From assembly GCF_022899245.1 (NCBI RefSeq), contig NZ_JALJAZ010000001.1, positions 1,705,501 to 1,769,500 on the forward strand: a stretch of DNA of 64,000 bases, read 5' to 3'. The stretch comes from Falsirhodobacter halotolerans. Lineage in GTDB: Bacteria > Pseudomonadota > Alphaproteobacteria > Rhodobacterales > Rhodobacteraceae. The position numbers were made by a program, and so were the translations under genes. The first letter of the stretch is position 1; each line of letters opens with the position of its first letter. The notes beneath the pieces were generated by a model. It saw only the letters and a list, made by a program, of their open reading frames with translations. It was not told where the DNA came from and did no database searches. Below are positions 1-9,450 of this stretch, in pieces.

Positions 1-81
1 CTGCTGCAACGCGCGAGCAAACAATGGGTTCGGCGCATCGACGCGCACAGGGTATTGCAGTTTATTGTCGGTATAGAACAT
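1..81 (-). CDS. Manganese catalase, N-terminal fragment cut by window edge
   Basis: Non-haem dimanganese catalase, which disproportionates hydrogen peroxide in the cytoplasm. Only the first 27 codons are in the window; they read MFYTDNKLQYPVRVDAPNPL, the characteristic opening of this family, and the frame stays open to the edge. The ATG has AGGAAA about eight bases upstream. It is the last visible gene of a leftward run behind two DUF892 ferritin-like genes, a common stress-cluster pairing. The manganese ligands lie outside the window, so activity cannot be judged. Confidence 0.85.
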   Translation of the reverse strand, partial: MFYTDNKLQYPVRVDAPNPLFARALQQ

Positions 82-120
82 AGGAATTTCCTGTCTTTGC
101 CGTATGCAAATAGGGGCAGA

Positions 121-618
121 TCACGCCGCGTTCTGGGCCGCCGCGTTGATGACACCGTTCGCCAGATCCGAGAGCTTCTTATCCGTCGCCAACTCTTCCT
201 GCAGAGTGGCATCCAGCAGCTTTGCAGCGTCATCCATGCCAAGCTCGACAGCCCACGCCTTCAATGATCCGTAGCGCGAGATTTCGTAATGCTCGACCGC
301 CTGCGCGGCTGCCAGAAGGCCGGCATCATGGGCCGGGCTTCCTTTGAATTCTTCCATGATCTCCTGCGCTTCAGAGATAATCCCCTCGATCGCATCGCAG
401 GTCTTGCCCCGGGGGCGCTTGCCGATCATGTCGAACACCTGCGTCAGACGTTCGAGCTGGGTTTGCGTTTCGTCCTCATGCGTCTCAAATGCCGCCTTAA
501 GGTCGGACGATTGGGCCGCGCGCGCCATTTTACGCAGGTTCGTCGTCAGTTTTCGCTCAGCATAGTAGATGTCTTTCAGGGTTTCGTGGAACAGCGTGTC
601 GAGCGTTTTGTCAGCCAT
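121..618 (-). CDS. DUF892 ferritin-like protein (YciE/YciF family)
   Basis: Small four-helix ferritin-like protein of the DUF892 family, linked to stress responses; its biochemical role is not established. The 165 residues are almost wholly helical, with an N-terminal LDTLFHETLKDIYYAERKL segment and later His/Glu positions (HEDE near residue 47, EHYEISRYG near 110) that match the helix-borne metal-ligand pattern of the family. The start has a good AAGGAG site. It lies 17 bases downstream of a second DUF892 gene and upstream of manganese catalase, so the three probably share one transcript. Confidence 0.9.
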   Translation of the reverse strand: MADKTLDTLFHETLKDIYYAERKLTTNLRKMARAAQSSDLKAAFETHEDETQTQLERLTQVFDMIGKRPRGKTCDAIEGIISEAQEIMEEFKGSPAHDAGLLAAAQAVEHYEISRYGSLKAWAVELGMDDAAKLLDATLQEELATDKKLSDLANGVINAAAQNAA

Positions 619-635
619 TTGGGTCTCCTTCGGTA

Positions 636-1151
636 TCAGATGTCGGCGCGCTGATCGCTGGCCGACAGGGCGATGTATTGACGGACCACGTCGGGCAGAC
701 TGTCCTGAATCGCGGCGGCCATCCGCCGCTCTTCGTCAAGAGTCTGCTCAAGCAGCGGGATCGCGGCGGCGGCCCCGGCTTCCTCCGCCGTAGTGATCAG
801 GGCGGTGTATGCGGCGATCTCAAAATTCTCGAACGCGAAATTCGCCATCGAATTTTTCAAGATTTCGTCGCTGGCCATTGAATGGGTTACGGCAGCCATA
901 GATCCGGTGAATGACAGCGACACGTCCTTCAGCGTCGATGCGCCTTCGGCGACACCGTCCAGTATCTCATCCAGCCGCGCGATCTGGCCTTCCGTTTCGC
1001 GTATATGCCTGTCGAGCATCGCCGACACGTCGGGATAATGCTCCAACCGTTTTACTTGAGGTTCCATGATGGAAAGCGCCTGCTTTTCCATTGCGTGTGC
1101 ATTGCGCAGACCGTCGACAAAGATGTCGCGGGCCGAAGCTGTGCTGGTCAT
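636..1151 (-). CDS. DUF892 ferritin-like protein (YciF-like)
   Basis: Second DUF892 ferritin-like protein, 171 residues and the first gene of the stress run. An N-terminal segment (DIFVDGLRNAHAMEKQAL, from about residue 9) and later helices with ENFEIAAYTAL and LDEERRMA match the two-helix-pair layout and Glu/His spacing of the family. AAGGGGAG sits seven bases before the ATG. It differs clearly from its downstream paralogue, so this is an old duplication rather than a recent one. A GGAAC-N16-AGTT site upstream suggests general-stress control. Confidence 0.88.
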   Translation of the reverse strand: MTSTASARDIFVDGLRNAHAMEKQALSIMEPQVKRLEHYPDVSAMLDRHIRETEGQIARLDEILDGVAEGASTLKDVSLSFTGSMAAVTHSMASDEILKNSMANFAFENFEIAAYTALITTAEEAGAAAAIPLLEQTLDEERRMAAAIQDSLPDVVRQYIALSASDQRADI

Positions 1152-1175
1152 GATGATCTCCCCTTATGCCGAGTC

Positions 1176-1200
1176 AACTTAAGGTAGAGAGGAAGGTTCC
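1176..1200 (-). promoter_or_regulatory. EcfG-like promoter for the stress cluster
   Basis: On the minus strand GGAAC is followed after 16 bases by AGTT, one base off the alphaproteobacterial EcfG consensus GGAAC-N16/17-CGTT. The -10-like element lies 25 bases before the ATG of the first DUF892 gene, a workable distance. Catalase and DUF892 genes are typical members of this regulon. The site is inferred from sequence only. Confidence 0.5.
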
Positions 1201-1457
1201 TGCATTTGTGATTGAGGGCGTGAGCCGGAGGCCTGTTCAGCAAAGGTCCGCCCATCCAATATCCGGACGTCCTCATAACAGAGCCCCCGGGCATCTGACG
1301 ATCCTGCCCTCCCCGTCGCGAACGTCCTTTGACAAAGCGAACCATGTCAGGGCCGTCTCATCCTTCGGCGTGACTCAGACGCAAATCGCAATAAGCGGCA
1401 TGGGGTGGCTTCGCGGTGATTTCGGAACATTCGGCGGCGCGGGGGAGTCTGAGGCTT
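1201..1457. other. Intergenic region without a supported gene
   Basis: With the promoter-like site before it, this makes a gap of about 300 bases between the leftward stress cluster and the rightward cupin gene. Short open frames exist on both strands but have no recognisable product and no convincing ribosome site. I see no tRNA or strong hairpin. Confidence 0.5.
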
Positions 1458-2147
1458 ATGACCTTATGCCTCTCATCGATCCAATCCCTCGCCACCGCCA
1501 TGTTGGCCAGTTACCGCACAAAAGCCACGTCAGGTATTGGACCATCAGGGTCTCTCCATGAAACCGCGCGCCTGCTTGAACATGTAAACTGGAGGGCTGG
1601 CTTCGCCTCCGCGCCGACATCCGCAGCGCATTCCGTGCCCGCCCTGCGTCACCTTCCCATAGCTTTGGCCCGGATGGGCGAAGGCGCAAGCCCGGACATG
1701 CAGGAGGCCGTGCGCGCTGTCATCGGCTATGCCCTATGGCAGACCTTTTATGCCGACAGCGACTGGACGCGTCCGTTTCTGGCGGACATCGCCTGCGCCA
1801 CTCTCGTCGGTCCGGCTGGCATCGTGCGATCCGATGAAGTGGCCCTTGGCCTGTTTCTGCTCGGCCCCCATACAACCTATCATGAGCACGCGCATGGGCT
1901 GGACGAGGTCTATCACGTGGCTTCTGGGCGTGCGGAGTGGCGTTTCGATCATGAGCTTAACCGCCAAGCATTCGGACTAGGCGAGATCGTGCACACGGAG
2001 CGTGATCAGCGGCACGATATCCGCACCGGCACCGCACCCATCTTGTGCCCCTACACTTGGACGAATGATCCGGCAGCGGTAACCTATCACCGCATTGACA
2101 GACCCTGGGGCGTGGGCAAGGTGGTCGAGCCGCCGCTCGTCGGATAA
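1458..2147 (+). CDS. Cupin of the DMSP lyase family (DddL/DddQ-like)
   Basis: Single-domain metal cupin resembling dimethylsulfoniopropionate lyases, which cleave DMSP to dimethyl sulfide and acrylate. With the chosen start (229 residues) the first cupin motif has His142, His144, His146, Glu150 and Tyr152 in YHEHAHGLDEVYHVASG, and the second has His186 in QRHDIRTGTAPILCPYTW. The preceding LFLLGPHTTY also fits the family. ATG 1458 follows a GGGGGAG stretch; an in-frame GTG at 1416 is the alternative start. No acrylate-utilisation genes are adjacent, so DMSP is not proven as substrate. Confidence 0.72.
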   Translation: MTLCLSSIQSLATAMLASYRTKATSGIGPSGSLHETARLLEHVNWRAGFASAPTSAAHSVPALRHLPIALARMGEGASPDMQEAVRAVIGYALWQTFYADSDWTRPFLADIACATLVGPAGIVRSDEVALGLFLLGPHTTYHEHAHGLDEVYHVASGRAEWRFDHELNRQAFGLGEIVHTERDQRHDIRTGTAPILCPYTWTNDPAAVTYHRIDRPWGVGKVVEPPLVG

Positions 2148-2202
2148 GATCGATCCTACCTTGCGCGCTTTCGAGCACCTATGAAGGTCAGCTGGAGAAT
2201 TC

Positions 2203-2658
2203 ATGACATCATACGCCCCCTGCCCCACACGCAGGTCACGTTCCTTTACCGCCGGCCTGCCGCTTGGCATCGGTATGATGGCGGCCATCGACGAGATCGT
2301 GTTCCATCAGCTTCTGGCATGGCACCACTTCGTTGATCGGGGAACCTCTGCCTTTGCGCTCGTCTCGGACGGCATACTGCACGCAGGAGAGCTGATCTTC
2401 ATGGTCCTCGGCTTTTTCCTGTTCGGGCGTCTGTGGCGGGACCGTGCGTTGGACAAGCGATCCGCATGGGCCGGCTTCCTTACAGGGCTGGGAGGTTTCC
2501 AACTGTTCGACGGCGTTGTGAACCACAAGCTTCTGCGCCTGCACCAGGTCCGCTACGTTGAGACCCTCTGGCTCTATGATCTCGTCTGGATCGGCACGGG
2601 GGTCACGTTGCTTATGGCTGGACTTTGTCTTGCCCGCCGATTTCCCAGCTTACGATGA
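2203..2658 (+). CDS. DUF2243 family membrane protein
   Basis: Integral membrane protein of 151 residues with about four hydrophobic segments. The signature GIGMMAAIDEIVFHQLLAWHH near residues 22-42, followed by VSDGILHAGE, identifies the DUF2243 family; the repeated His and Asp/Glu suggest metal or haem contact, but no function is established. Its stop overlaps the start of the next gene in an ATGA arrangement, so it is translationally coupled to the CtaG-type assembly protein, a pairing that points to respiratory oxidase biogenesis. Confidence 0.88.
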   Translation: MTSYAPCPTRRSRSFTAGLPLGIGMMAAIDEIVFHQLLAWHHFVDRGTSAFALVSDGILHAGELIFMVLGFFLFGRLWRDRALDKRSAWAGFLTGLGGFQLFDGVVNHKLLRLHQVRYVETLWLYDLVWIGTGVTLLMAGLCLARRFPSLR

Positions 2659-3449
2659 CCGGACACCATCATACCGTTCCGCAGGATGCGTCCGTCATGG
2701 CGATCCTTTTCATGCTTCTACCGATTCTTGTGCTGGCGGCATACGCCATCGCCGCAAAGCGCGACGGCACGTGGCCCGCCCTGCGGGGTTGGAGCTTTAC
2801 CCTCGGCATCGCGATGATTGTGGCAGCCATGTCATCCCCGGTGCAGGATTGGGCCCATAGGGATCTGCGAGGTCACATGGCACAACATCTTCTGCTCGGG
2901 ATGTTCGCGCCTTTGGCATTTGCACTTGGCGCGCCGGGAACATTGCTTTTGCGTCGCGTTCCGGTAGGCGTCGCGCGGATGATTGTGGCTTTTCTGGGAT
3001 CCGTGCCCGTGCGGGCAATTCTGCATCCGGTCACCACAGCTGTCCTGAATGTCGGCGGCATGTATGCCCTCTACCTCACGCCTTTCTTTACGACGTCGAT
3101 GTCCGATCCGGTCCTATACATCTTCATTCATGTGCATTTCGTCGTCGCGGGATACCTCTATGTCTGGTCCATAGCGGGACCGGATCCTGCACCACATCGC
3201 CCGGGCTTCGGGATACGCCTTGCCGTCCTGATCCTCGCTACCGGAGCGCACGCGACGTTGGGCAAGCTCATGTATCTTCATGCCCGACCCGCAGGAACCG
3301 GAGCTGACCTTGCCACCGTGCAGCAGGCCGCGCAGTGGATGTATTACGGCGGCGATCTCGCCGAAGGTCTTCTCGCCGCCGCATTCTTCGGCCTATGGTT
3401 CCGTCGCCAAGCCGGTTCGCGGCCGAGGGCGCTTTCGACAATGACGTGA
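2655..3449 (+). CDS. Cytochrome c oxidase assembly protein, caa3-CtaG type
   Basis: Polytopic membrane protein of the Caa3_CtaG family (not the Cox11-type CtaG), implicated in assembly or copper loading of haem-copper oxidases. In 264 residues it shows about seven hydrophobic segments and the family hallmark HRDLRGHMAQHLLLGMFAPL, plus later conserved His residues (FIHVHFVVAGYLY). The start was placed on the ATG that overlaps the upstream TGA; an in-frame ATG at 2625 would overlap DUF2243 by 34 bases. No oxidase structural genes are nearby. Confidence 0.85.
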   Translation: MTGHHHTVPQDASVMAILFMLLPILVLAAYAIAAKRDGTWPALRGWSFTLGIAMIVAAMSSPVQDWAHRDLRGHMAQHLLLGMFAPLAFALGAPGTLLLRRVPVGVARMIVAFLGSVPVRAILHPVTTAVLNVGGMYALYLTPFFTTSMSDPVLYIFIHVHFVVAGYLYVWSIAGPDPAPHRPGFGIRLAVLILATGAHATLGKLMYLHARPAGTGADLATVQQAAQWMYYGGDLAEGLLAAAFFGLWFRRQAGSRPRALSTMT

Positions 3450-3760
3450 ACAGGCCCAAGACCTACATGTTTGGTAACTGCGTTACCGGATGACACATTC
3501 GTTCTTGCCATTCCGCAGTTAATAAGTGAAATCCATTCCACATCAGCGAGCACCACACATAGTGCGTAGGGTCAGGACCCATTGATTTTGAGTCTCGCGC
3601 TGGTTCAGTCGGCCTCTAAAGCCTCGGTCTTCCTCCACCATTGGTAGAAAGGCTCCCGTAGCAAGACCATCGAAAACTGAGCCTTTCCAGCCGACTTCGT
3701 TTTTTGGCGAGTAGGGCTGCCGGACGTTTCCTCGATGCGTTCTGCACAGGATCATTGCCA

Positions 3761-3802
3761 GTGCTACACCCTGTGCTACACTTGTCACACCAAACTGTCA
3801 CA
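3761..3802. repeat. Tandem GTGCTACAC repeats followed by TGTCACA repeats
   Basis: GTGCTACAC occurs at 3761-3769 and 3773-3781, then TGTCACAC at 3783-3790 and TGTCACA at 3796-3802. The last two are the inverse of the GTGTGACA copies found about 170 bases downstream. Such clustered short repeats beside an integrase fit arm-type or accessory protein sites; that role is inferred. Confidence 0.6.
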
Positions 3803-3956
3803 TCGCGGACGAACCCGAACCTATAAATCGCAGCAAAATCAACATCTTATTGCTGAGGTCTTGCGGCATCCGGCCCCTACCGCCGGAGCCAAAATCCCAC
3901 TAACGTGTTGATTTGGTCTAGACACTCCGTCCTCCGGGACAGAACTGGTGAGATTT

Positions 3957-3986
3957 GTGTGACACCCTGTCACTCGTGTGACAGGG
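3957..3986. repeat. Direct GTGTGACA repeats and a 9-bp inverted repeat
   Basis: GTGTGACA is present at 3957-3964 and 3976-3983. A perfect inverted repeat overlaps the second copy: CCCTGTCAC at 3965-3973 and GTGACAGGG at 3978-3986, separated by TCGT. It sits 45 bases before the integrase-like start, so it may be an operator or recombinase-binding site. Confidence 0.65.
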
Positions 3987-4031
3987 ATCGGCGTATCCGC
4001 CTCCAGCTCTAAAGTTGGGGTGAGATAAGAG

Positions 4032-4646
4032 ATGTCCAAGAATTTGATCACGAGGTTCGGCTGGTATCATTACCGGCGGAGAATCCCCGCCCGTTCAGGA
4101 GGCGGTTTCCTCCAGATCCCCATGATGACCGACAAGCACGTGGAGGCTCGACGCCTGACGGCGGTTCTTTCCGTTGAGCAAGACCGGGCCTTCGGATCCG
4201 GACTGGGCCCTGCCGACGTCCGGCAGGCGCTGCATGAGATCGCCGTTCGTGAAGCTTCCCTCGCCCGCCTCGGTATCGCCTCGATCCCGGCTCACGCAGA
4301 GCCCCGTGCCCCCGCCCTACCGCCGGCGCCGCCCGGCTTTGATCCGGACATCTCCGCCGTCGTGGAGCGCCTCCTAGGGCGCAAGGCGGAAGACGGCGTA
4401 GGGGTCGCCCAAGCGACTCAGATCCGGGCTGTGGCGAAGGTGACGCCGACATCATCGCCGGCGAGAATGTCGATCACCGACCCTCATCTCGACGACGACG
4501 CCACGCCTCTCAGCCTGATCGAGGCTGACATCCGGGCATCCCGTGACATGGGAGCGATCATGATCCACGGTGGAGACGCCTTGAATAACTGGCCGGAAAA
4601 CGGCCGTCTGGCAACCGCAACCCCGAGATCGTCAGACAGATACTGA
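4032..4646 (+). CDS. Truncated integrase-like protein (DUF6538-type N-terminus)
   Basis: The first 50 residues (ITRFGWYHYRRRIPAR, then conserved Arg and Ala-Arg positions) match the DUF6538 arm-binding region at the front of many rhodobacterial tyrosine recombinases. The remaining 150 residues are low-complexity and variable, and the protein ends at 204 residues without the catalytic R-H-R-Y domain. Family members are usually about twice this length. It is therefore probably an inactive remnant of an integrated element. The repeats upstream and the barren stretch downstream agree with that. Confidence 0.6.
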   Translation: MSKNLITRFGWYHYRRRIPARSGGGFLQIPMMTDKHVEARRLTAVLSVEQDRAFGSGLGPADVRQALHEIAVREASLARLGIASIPAHAEPRAPALPPAPPGFDPDISAVVERLLGRKAEDGVGVAQATQIRAVAKVTPTSSPARMSITDPHLDDDATPLSLIEADIRASRDMGAIMIHGGDALNNWPENGRLATATPRSSDRY

Positions 4647-5019
4647 GGGCACCGCGGCGGGGGGCATCACGATCATTGTTGTCGCTGGAGGGCACGCATG
4701 ACGTGCCGACCATGTCTTCTCGTCGAATTGAAGATGAAGTGGGTATCGCTCATCCCCGATTGCATCAGGATGTGTCAAACCCCTCGGCACTTCAGGACAG
4801 AATCTTCGGCAAAGCAAAGTTCAATACGTTGCAGATAGAGAAGGTCGGACGTCGGTCCCATCCGCTCCGCCACAATTGCCTTACGCGTCGGCTTGTCGCC
4901 GCCCCCCGATTCATCCGTCAGCTGCAGGTTCGGACGCCACCCGTCCGCGTAATTCCCGCAACTTGGGACACACGCCAACCGGCGCGCGCCTTTTTCGTGA
5001 CGACATTCGGCCAGAAGGC
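4647..5019. other. Region without a supported gene downstream of integrase remnant
   Basis: About 370 bases between the truncated integrase and the convergent NDUFS4-like gene. Short frames are present on both strands but none has a recognisable product or a convincing ribosome site. No tRNA that could have served as attachment site was found by eye. It may contain decayed element sequence. Confidence 0.45.
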
Positions 5020-5331
5020 TCAGTGCGTCCACGGGCCCTTGCGGGTGGTGGAAAAGTTGTCGCCGTATCCGCCGGGACGGATGTTCGGCTTGCGGATCTG
5101 TTCGGGCTGCACCTCCACCTCGATGCCGTTCTCGCGGGCATAGGTCTCGGCCGCCTCGCAGGTGTCGAAGCGCAGGCGGACCTGACGCTGCGTGTCGTCC
5201 GAACTGGTCCAGCCCATCAGGGGGTCGATCTCGCGCGCGGTTTCGGGGGCGTAATCCAAAACCCACTGCTTCGTCTTGGCCTGTCCGGACTGCATGGCCG
5301 TTTTCGCTGGCTTGTAGATTCGCGCGCGCAT
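5020..5331 (-). CDS. Complex I accessory subunit, NDUFS4-like (ETC complex I subunit family)
   Basis: Homologue of the 18-kDa NDUFS4 subunit of mitochondrial NADH:ubiquinone oxidoreductase, one of the few accessory subunits shared with alphaproteobacteria. The 103 residues open with [16 protein letters not shown] and contain [18 protein letters not shown], a central [15 protein letters not shown] and the C-terminal [14 protein letters not shown], all family hallmarks. AGGGGA precedes the ATG. It sits at the nuoN-terminal matrix-side arm in the intact complex; the nuo operon is elsewhere. Transcribed divergently from uvrB. Confidence 0.92.
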   Translation of the reverse strand: MRARIYKPAKTAMQSGQAKTKQWVLDYAPETAREIDPLMGWTSSDDTQRQVRLRFDTCEAAETYARENGIEVEVQPEQIRKPNIRPGGYGDNFSTTRKGPWTH

Positions 5332-5445
5332 GTCGTTCCCCTCTCGTTGCCGCCATATGTGTCCATCGGCCCCCACATGGCAAGGGTCGCATCTTGAACC
5401 GGAACAAAAAAGGGTCAAATGTCCCCTGCGACAAAGGACCGTTTC

Positions 5446-7626
<2,181 letters not shown>

Positions 7627-7638
7627 AGCATATGTGAT

Positions 7639-7664
7639 GGAACCTTGGCGACGCGCCCCGCGTT
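7639..7664 (+). promoter_or_regulatory. EcfG-type promoter of the entericidin-like gene
   Basis: GGAAC (7639-7643) and CGTT (7661-7664) separated by 17 bases match the EcfG consensus exactly. The -10 element ends 34 bases before the ATG of the lipoprotein gene. Entericidin-like genes are frequent EcfG targets in alphaproteobacteria, which supports the call. Confidence 0.7.
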
Positions 7665-7698
7665 CGGCCACGCAACGACATACAAAGGGATGTTTCAC

Positions 7699-7839
7699 AT
7701 GCGCAAACTGACGCTTCTTCCGATCCTCGCCCTCGCCGCTCTGGCCGCATGCAACACGGTCGAAGGTGCGGGCCAGGATATCTCCACCGCCGGTTCCGCG
7801 ATCAGCCAAAGCTCGCGCGAAGTGGCCGCACAGCCCTGA
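7699..7839 (+). CDS. Entericidin A/B-like small lipoprotein
   Basis: 46-residue lipoprotein. A hydrophobic signal (LTLLPILALAALAAC) ends in an LAAC lipobox with the lipidated Cys at about residue 18, followed by NTVEGAGQDISTAGSAISQSS, the typical entericidin pattern. In enterobacteria such proteins form a stress-induced toxin/antidote pair; in alphaproteobacteria they are mostly stress markers of unknown effect. AAAGGG lies nine bases before the chosen ATG. A strong terminator follows directly, so it is monocistronic. Confidence 0.85.
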   Translation: MRKLTLLPILALAALAACNTVEGAGQDISTAGSAISQSSREVAAQP

Positions 7840-7841
7840 GC

Positions 7842-7871
7842 AAAAAGGCCGGTCGCAAGACCGGCCTTTTT
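7842..7871. terminator. Bidirectional intrinsic terminator
   Basis: A perfect stem (AAAAAGGCCGGT with ACCGGCCTTTTT, loop CGCAAG) has an A-run on one side and a T-run on the other. It can therefore end both the entericidin-like gene and the convergent aldehyde dehydrogenase gene. Confidence 0.9.
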
Positions 7872-7875
7872 CAAA

Positions 7876-9309
7876 TCAATGCGCGGTCGACACGAACCGC
7901 GTGTCCAGATAGGCGGCCACCGCCTCCGACCCGCCTTCGGTGCCGTAACCGCTGTCCTTGATGCCGCCGAACGGAACCTCGGGCAAGGCCAAGCCCAGGT
8001 GGTTGATGGTCATCATCCCCGTCTCGACCTCGCGGCCGATCCGTTCCACCGTCTCATGCCCACGGGCATAGGCATAGGCCGCCAGACCGAACTCCAGCCG
8101 ATTGGCCTCGGCGATCATCTCATCGAGCGAGGCCATCTTGTTGACGATGGCGACCGGGCCGAACGGTTCTTCGTTCATGATGCGCGCCGATTGCGGCACA
8201 TCGGCCAGAACCGTCGGTTCGAAGAAATAGCCCTTGTTGCCGATGCGCTTGCCGCCCGTGACCAGTTTCGCGCCCTGATCGACGGCGTCGGAAATCAGTT
8301 CCTCCATCATCGGAATGCGGCGTTCATTGGCCAGCGGGCCCATCTCCACCCCGTCCTCGAACCCGTTGCCGACCTTGACCTTCTGCAGGCCCGACGAAAA
8401 CGCATCAAGGAAACTATCCCCGATCTTCTGATCGACAAGAAAACGCGTGGGCGACACGCAGACCTGACCCGCGTTGCGGGTCTTGTGCACGATCATCTGC
8501 GCCGCCGCCTTTTCCCAATCGGCGTCGCCCGCGATCAGGACGGGGGCATGGCCGCCCAGCTCCATCGTCGCGCGCTTCATGTGCTGCCCGGCCATGCCCG
8601 CCAGCAGCTTGCCGACCGGCGTCGATCCCGTGAAGCTGATCTTGCGGATGACGGGATGCTTGATCAGATATTCCGAAATCTCGGCCGGGACGCCATAGAC
8701 GAGGCCGATGACCCCGTTCGGCACGCCCGCATCGGCAAAGGCGCGGATCAGTTCGGCGGGGGATGCCGGCGTTTCCTCCGGGGCCTTTACGATGATCGAG
8801 CAGCCCGCGGCCAGCGCCGCCGACAGCTTGCGCACAACCTGATTGATGGGGAAGTTCCACGGCGTGAACGCGGCCACCGGCCCCACCGGATGGCGCACGG
8901 TCATCTGCTGCACCCCCGGCGCACGGGCCGGGATGATCTGACCGTATTGGCGACGCGCTTCTTCGGCGAACCAGTCGATCGTGTCGGCCGCGCCCAGCGT
9001 TTCCATCTTGGACTGCGCGACGGGCTTGCCCTGTTCGCGCGTCATCATGGCGGCGATGGTGTCGGCACGTTCGCGCAGGATTTCCGCCGCGCGGCGCATG
9101 ATCTTGGACCGATCGAAGGCCGACATCGCCTTCCATGTCGCGAAGCCGCGCAGCGACGCGTCCAGCGCCGCGTCCAGATCGGCTGTGCGCGCCCAGGCGA
9201 CGTGGCCGATGGTTTCCTCGGTCGCGGGGTCGACGACGGGAATGGTCTCCCCGCCACGCGCGGCGGTCCATGTGCCATCGATGAACAGCTGAGTATCGGG
9301 ATACGTCAT
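7876..9309 (-). CDS. NAD(P)-dependent succinate-semialdehyde dehydrogenase-type ALDH
   Basis: Cytosolic aldehyde dehydrogenase that oxidises an aldehyde, probably succinate semialdehyde, to the acid. The 477 residues have the normal ALDH length, with the FTPWNFP oxyanion Asn152, the cofactor stretch [10 protein letters not shown], Glu250 in MELGGH and catalytic Cys284 in GQVCVSPTR. The start is the ATG preceding [12 protein letters not shown]; an upstream in-frame start would add an atypical Arg-rich leader. No transaminase is adjacent, so GABA catabolism is only one possible context. It shares a terminator with the convergent lipoprotein gene. Confidence 0.85.
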   Translation of the reverse strand: MTYPDTQLFIDGTWTAARGGETIPVVDPATEETIGHVAWARTADLDAALDASLRGFATWKAMSAFDRSKIMRRAAEILRERADTIAAMMTREQGKPVAQSKMETLGAADTIDWFAEEARRQYGQIIPARAPGVQQMTVRHPVGPVAAFTPWNFPINQVVRKLSAALAAGCSIIVKAPEETPASPAELIRAFADAGVPNGVIGLVYGVPAEISEYLIKHPVIRKISFTGSTPVGKLLAGMAGQHMKRATMELGGHAPVLIAGDADWEKAAAQMIVHKTRNAGQVCVSPTRFLVDQKIGDSFLDAFSSGLQKVKVGNGFEDGVEMGPLANERRIPMMEELISDAVDQGAKLVTGGKRIGNKGYFFEPTVLADVPQSARIMNEEPFGPVAIVNKMASLDEMIAEANRLEFGLAAYAYARGHETVERIGREVETGMMTINHLGLALPEVPFGGIKDSGYGTEGGSEAVAAYLDTRFVSTAH

Positions 9310-9450
9310 GTGACCTGCTTTCCATATGCGGCGCCGACGCCGCTCTGTTCCGGGACGGGGTGAACGTGGTCCCTGCATCCGCCCGCGTCAACCCGATTTG
9401 ACGCACAGGTCGCCAAAGCTATGTGACAGGCATCCCAACGAGGTTTCCGC

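Larger units (their letters stand above)
3450..4031. other. Gene-poor, lower-GC region with repeats upstream of an integrase remnant
   Basis: No supported gene in about 580 bases, and base composition drops well below that of the neighbours. An interrupted palindrome GGGTC-AG-GACCC at 3569-3580 and a short leftward open frame ending there could be an insertion-sequence end, but no transposase motif is visible. The second half carries two sets of TGTCACA-type repeats, described separately. The region looks like the flank of a decayed mobile element. Confidence 0.5.

Noticed and set aside
1166-1561. Rightward 131-codon frame before the cupin gene
   Set aside because: No family resemblance and no ribosome site; it overlaps the likely stress promoter and the cupin start in another frame.
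4775-5434. Leftward 219-codon frame around the NDUFS4-like gene
   Set aside because: It covers the NDUFS4-like gene in the wrong frame; the correct frame gives a full-length match with a good ribosome site.
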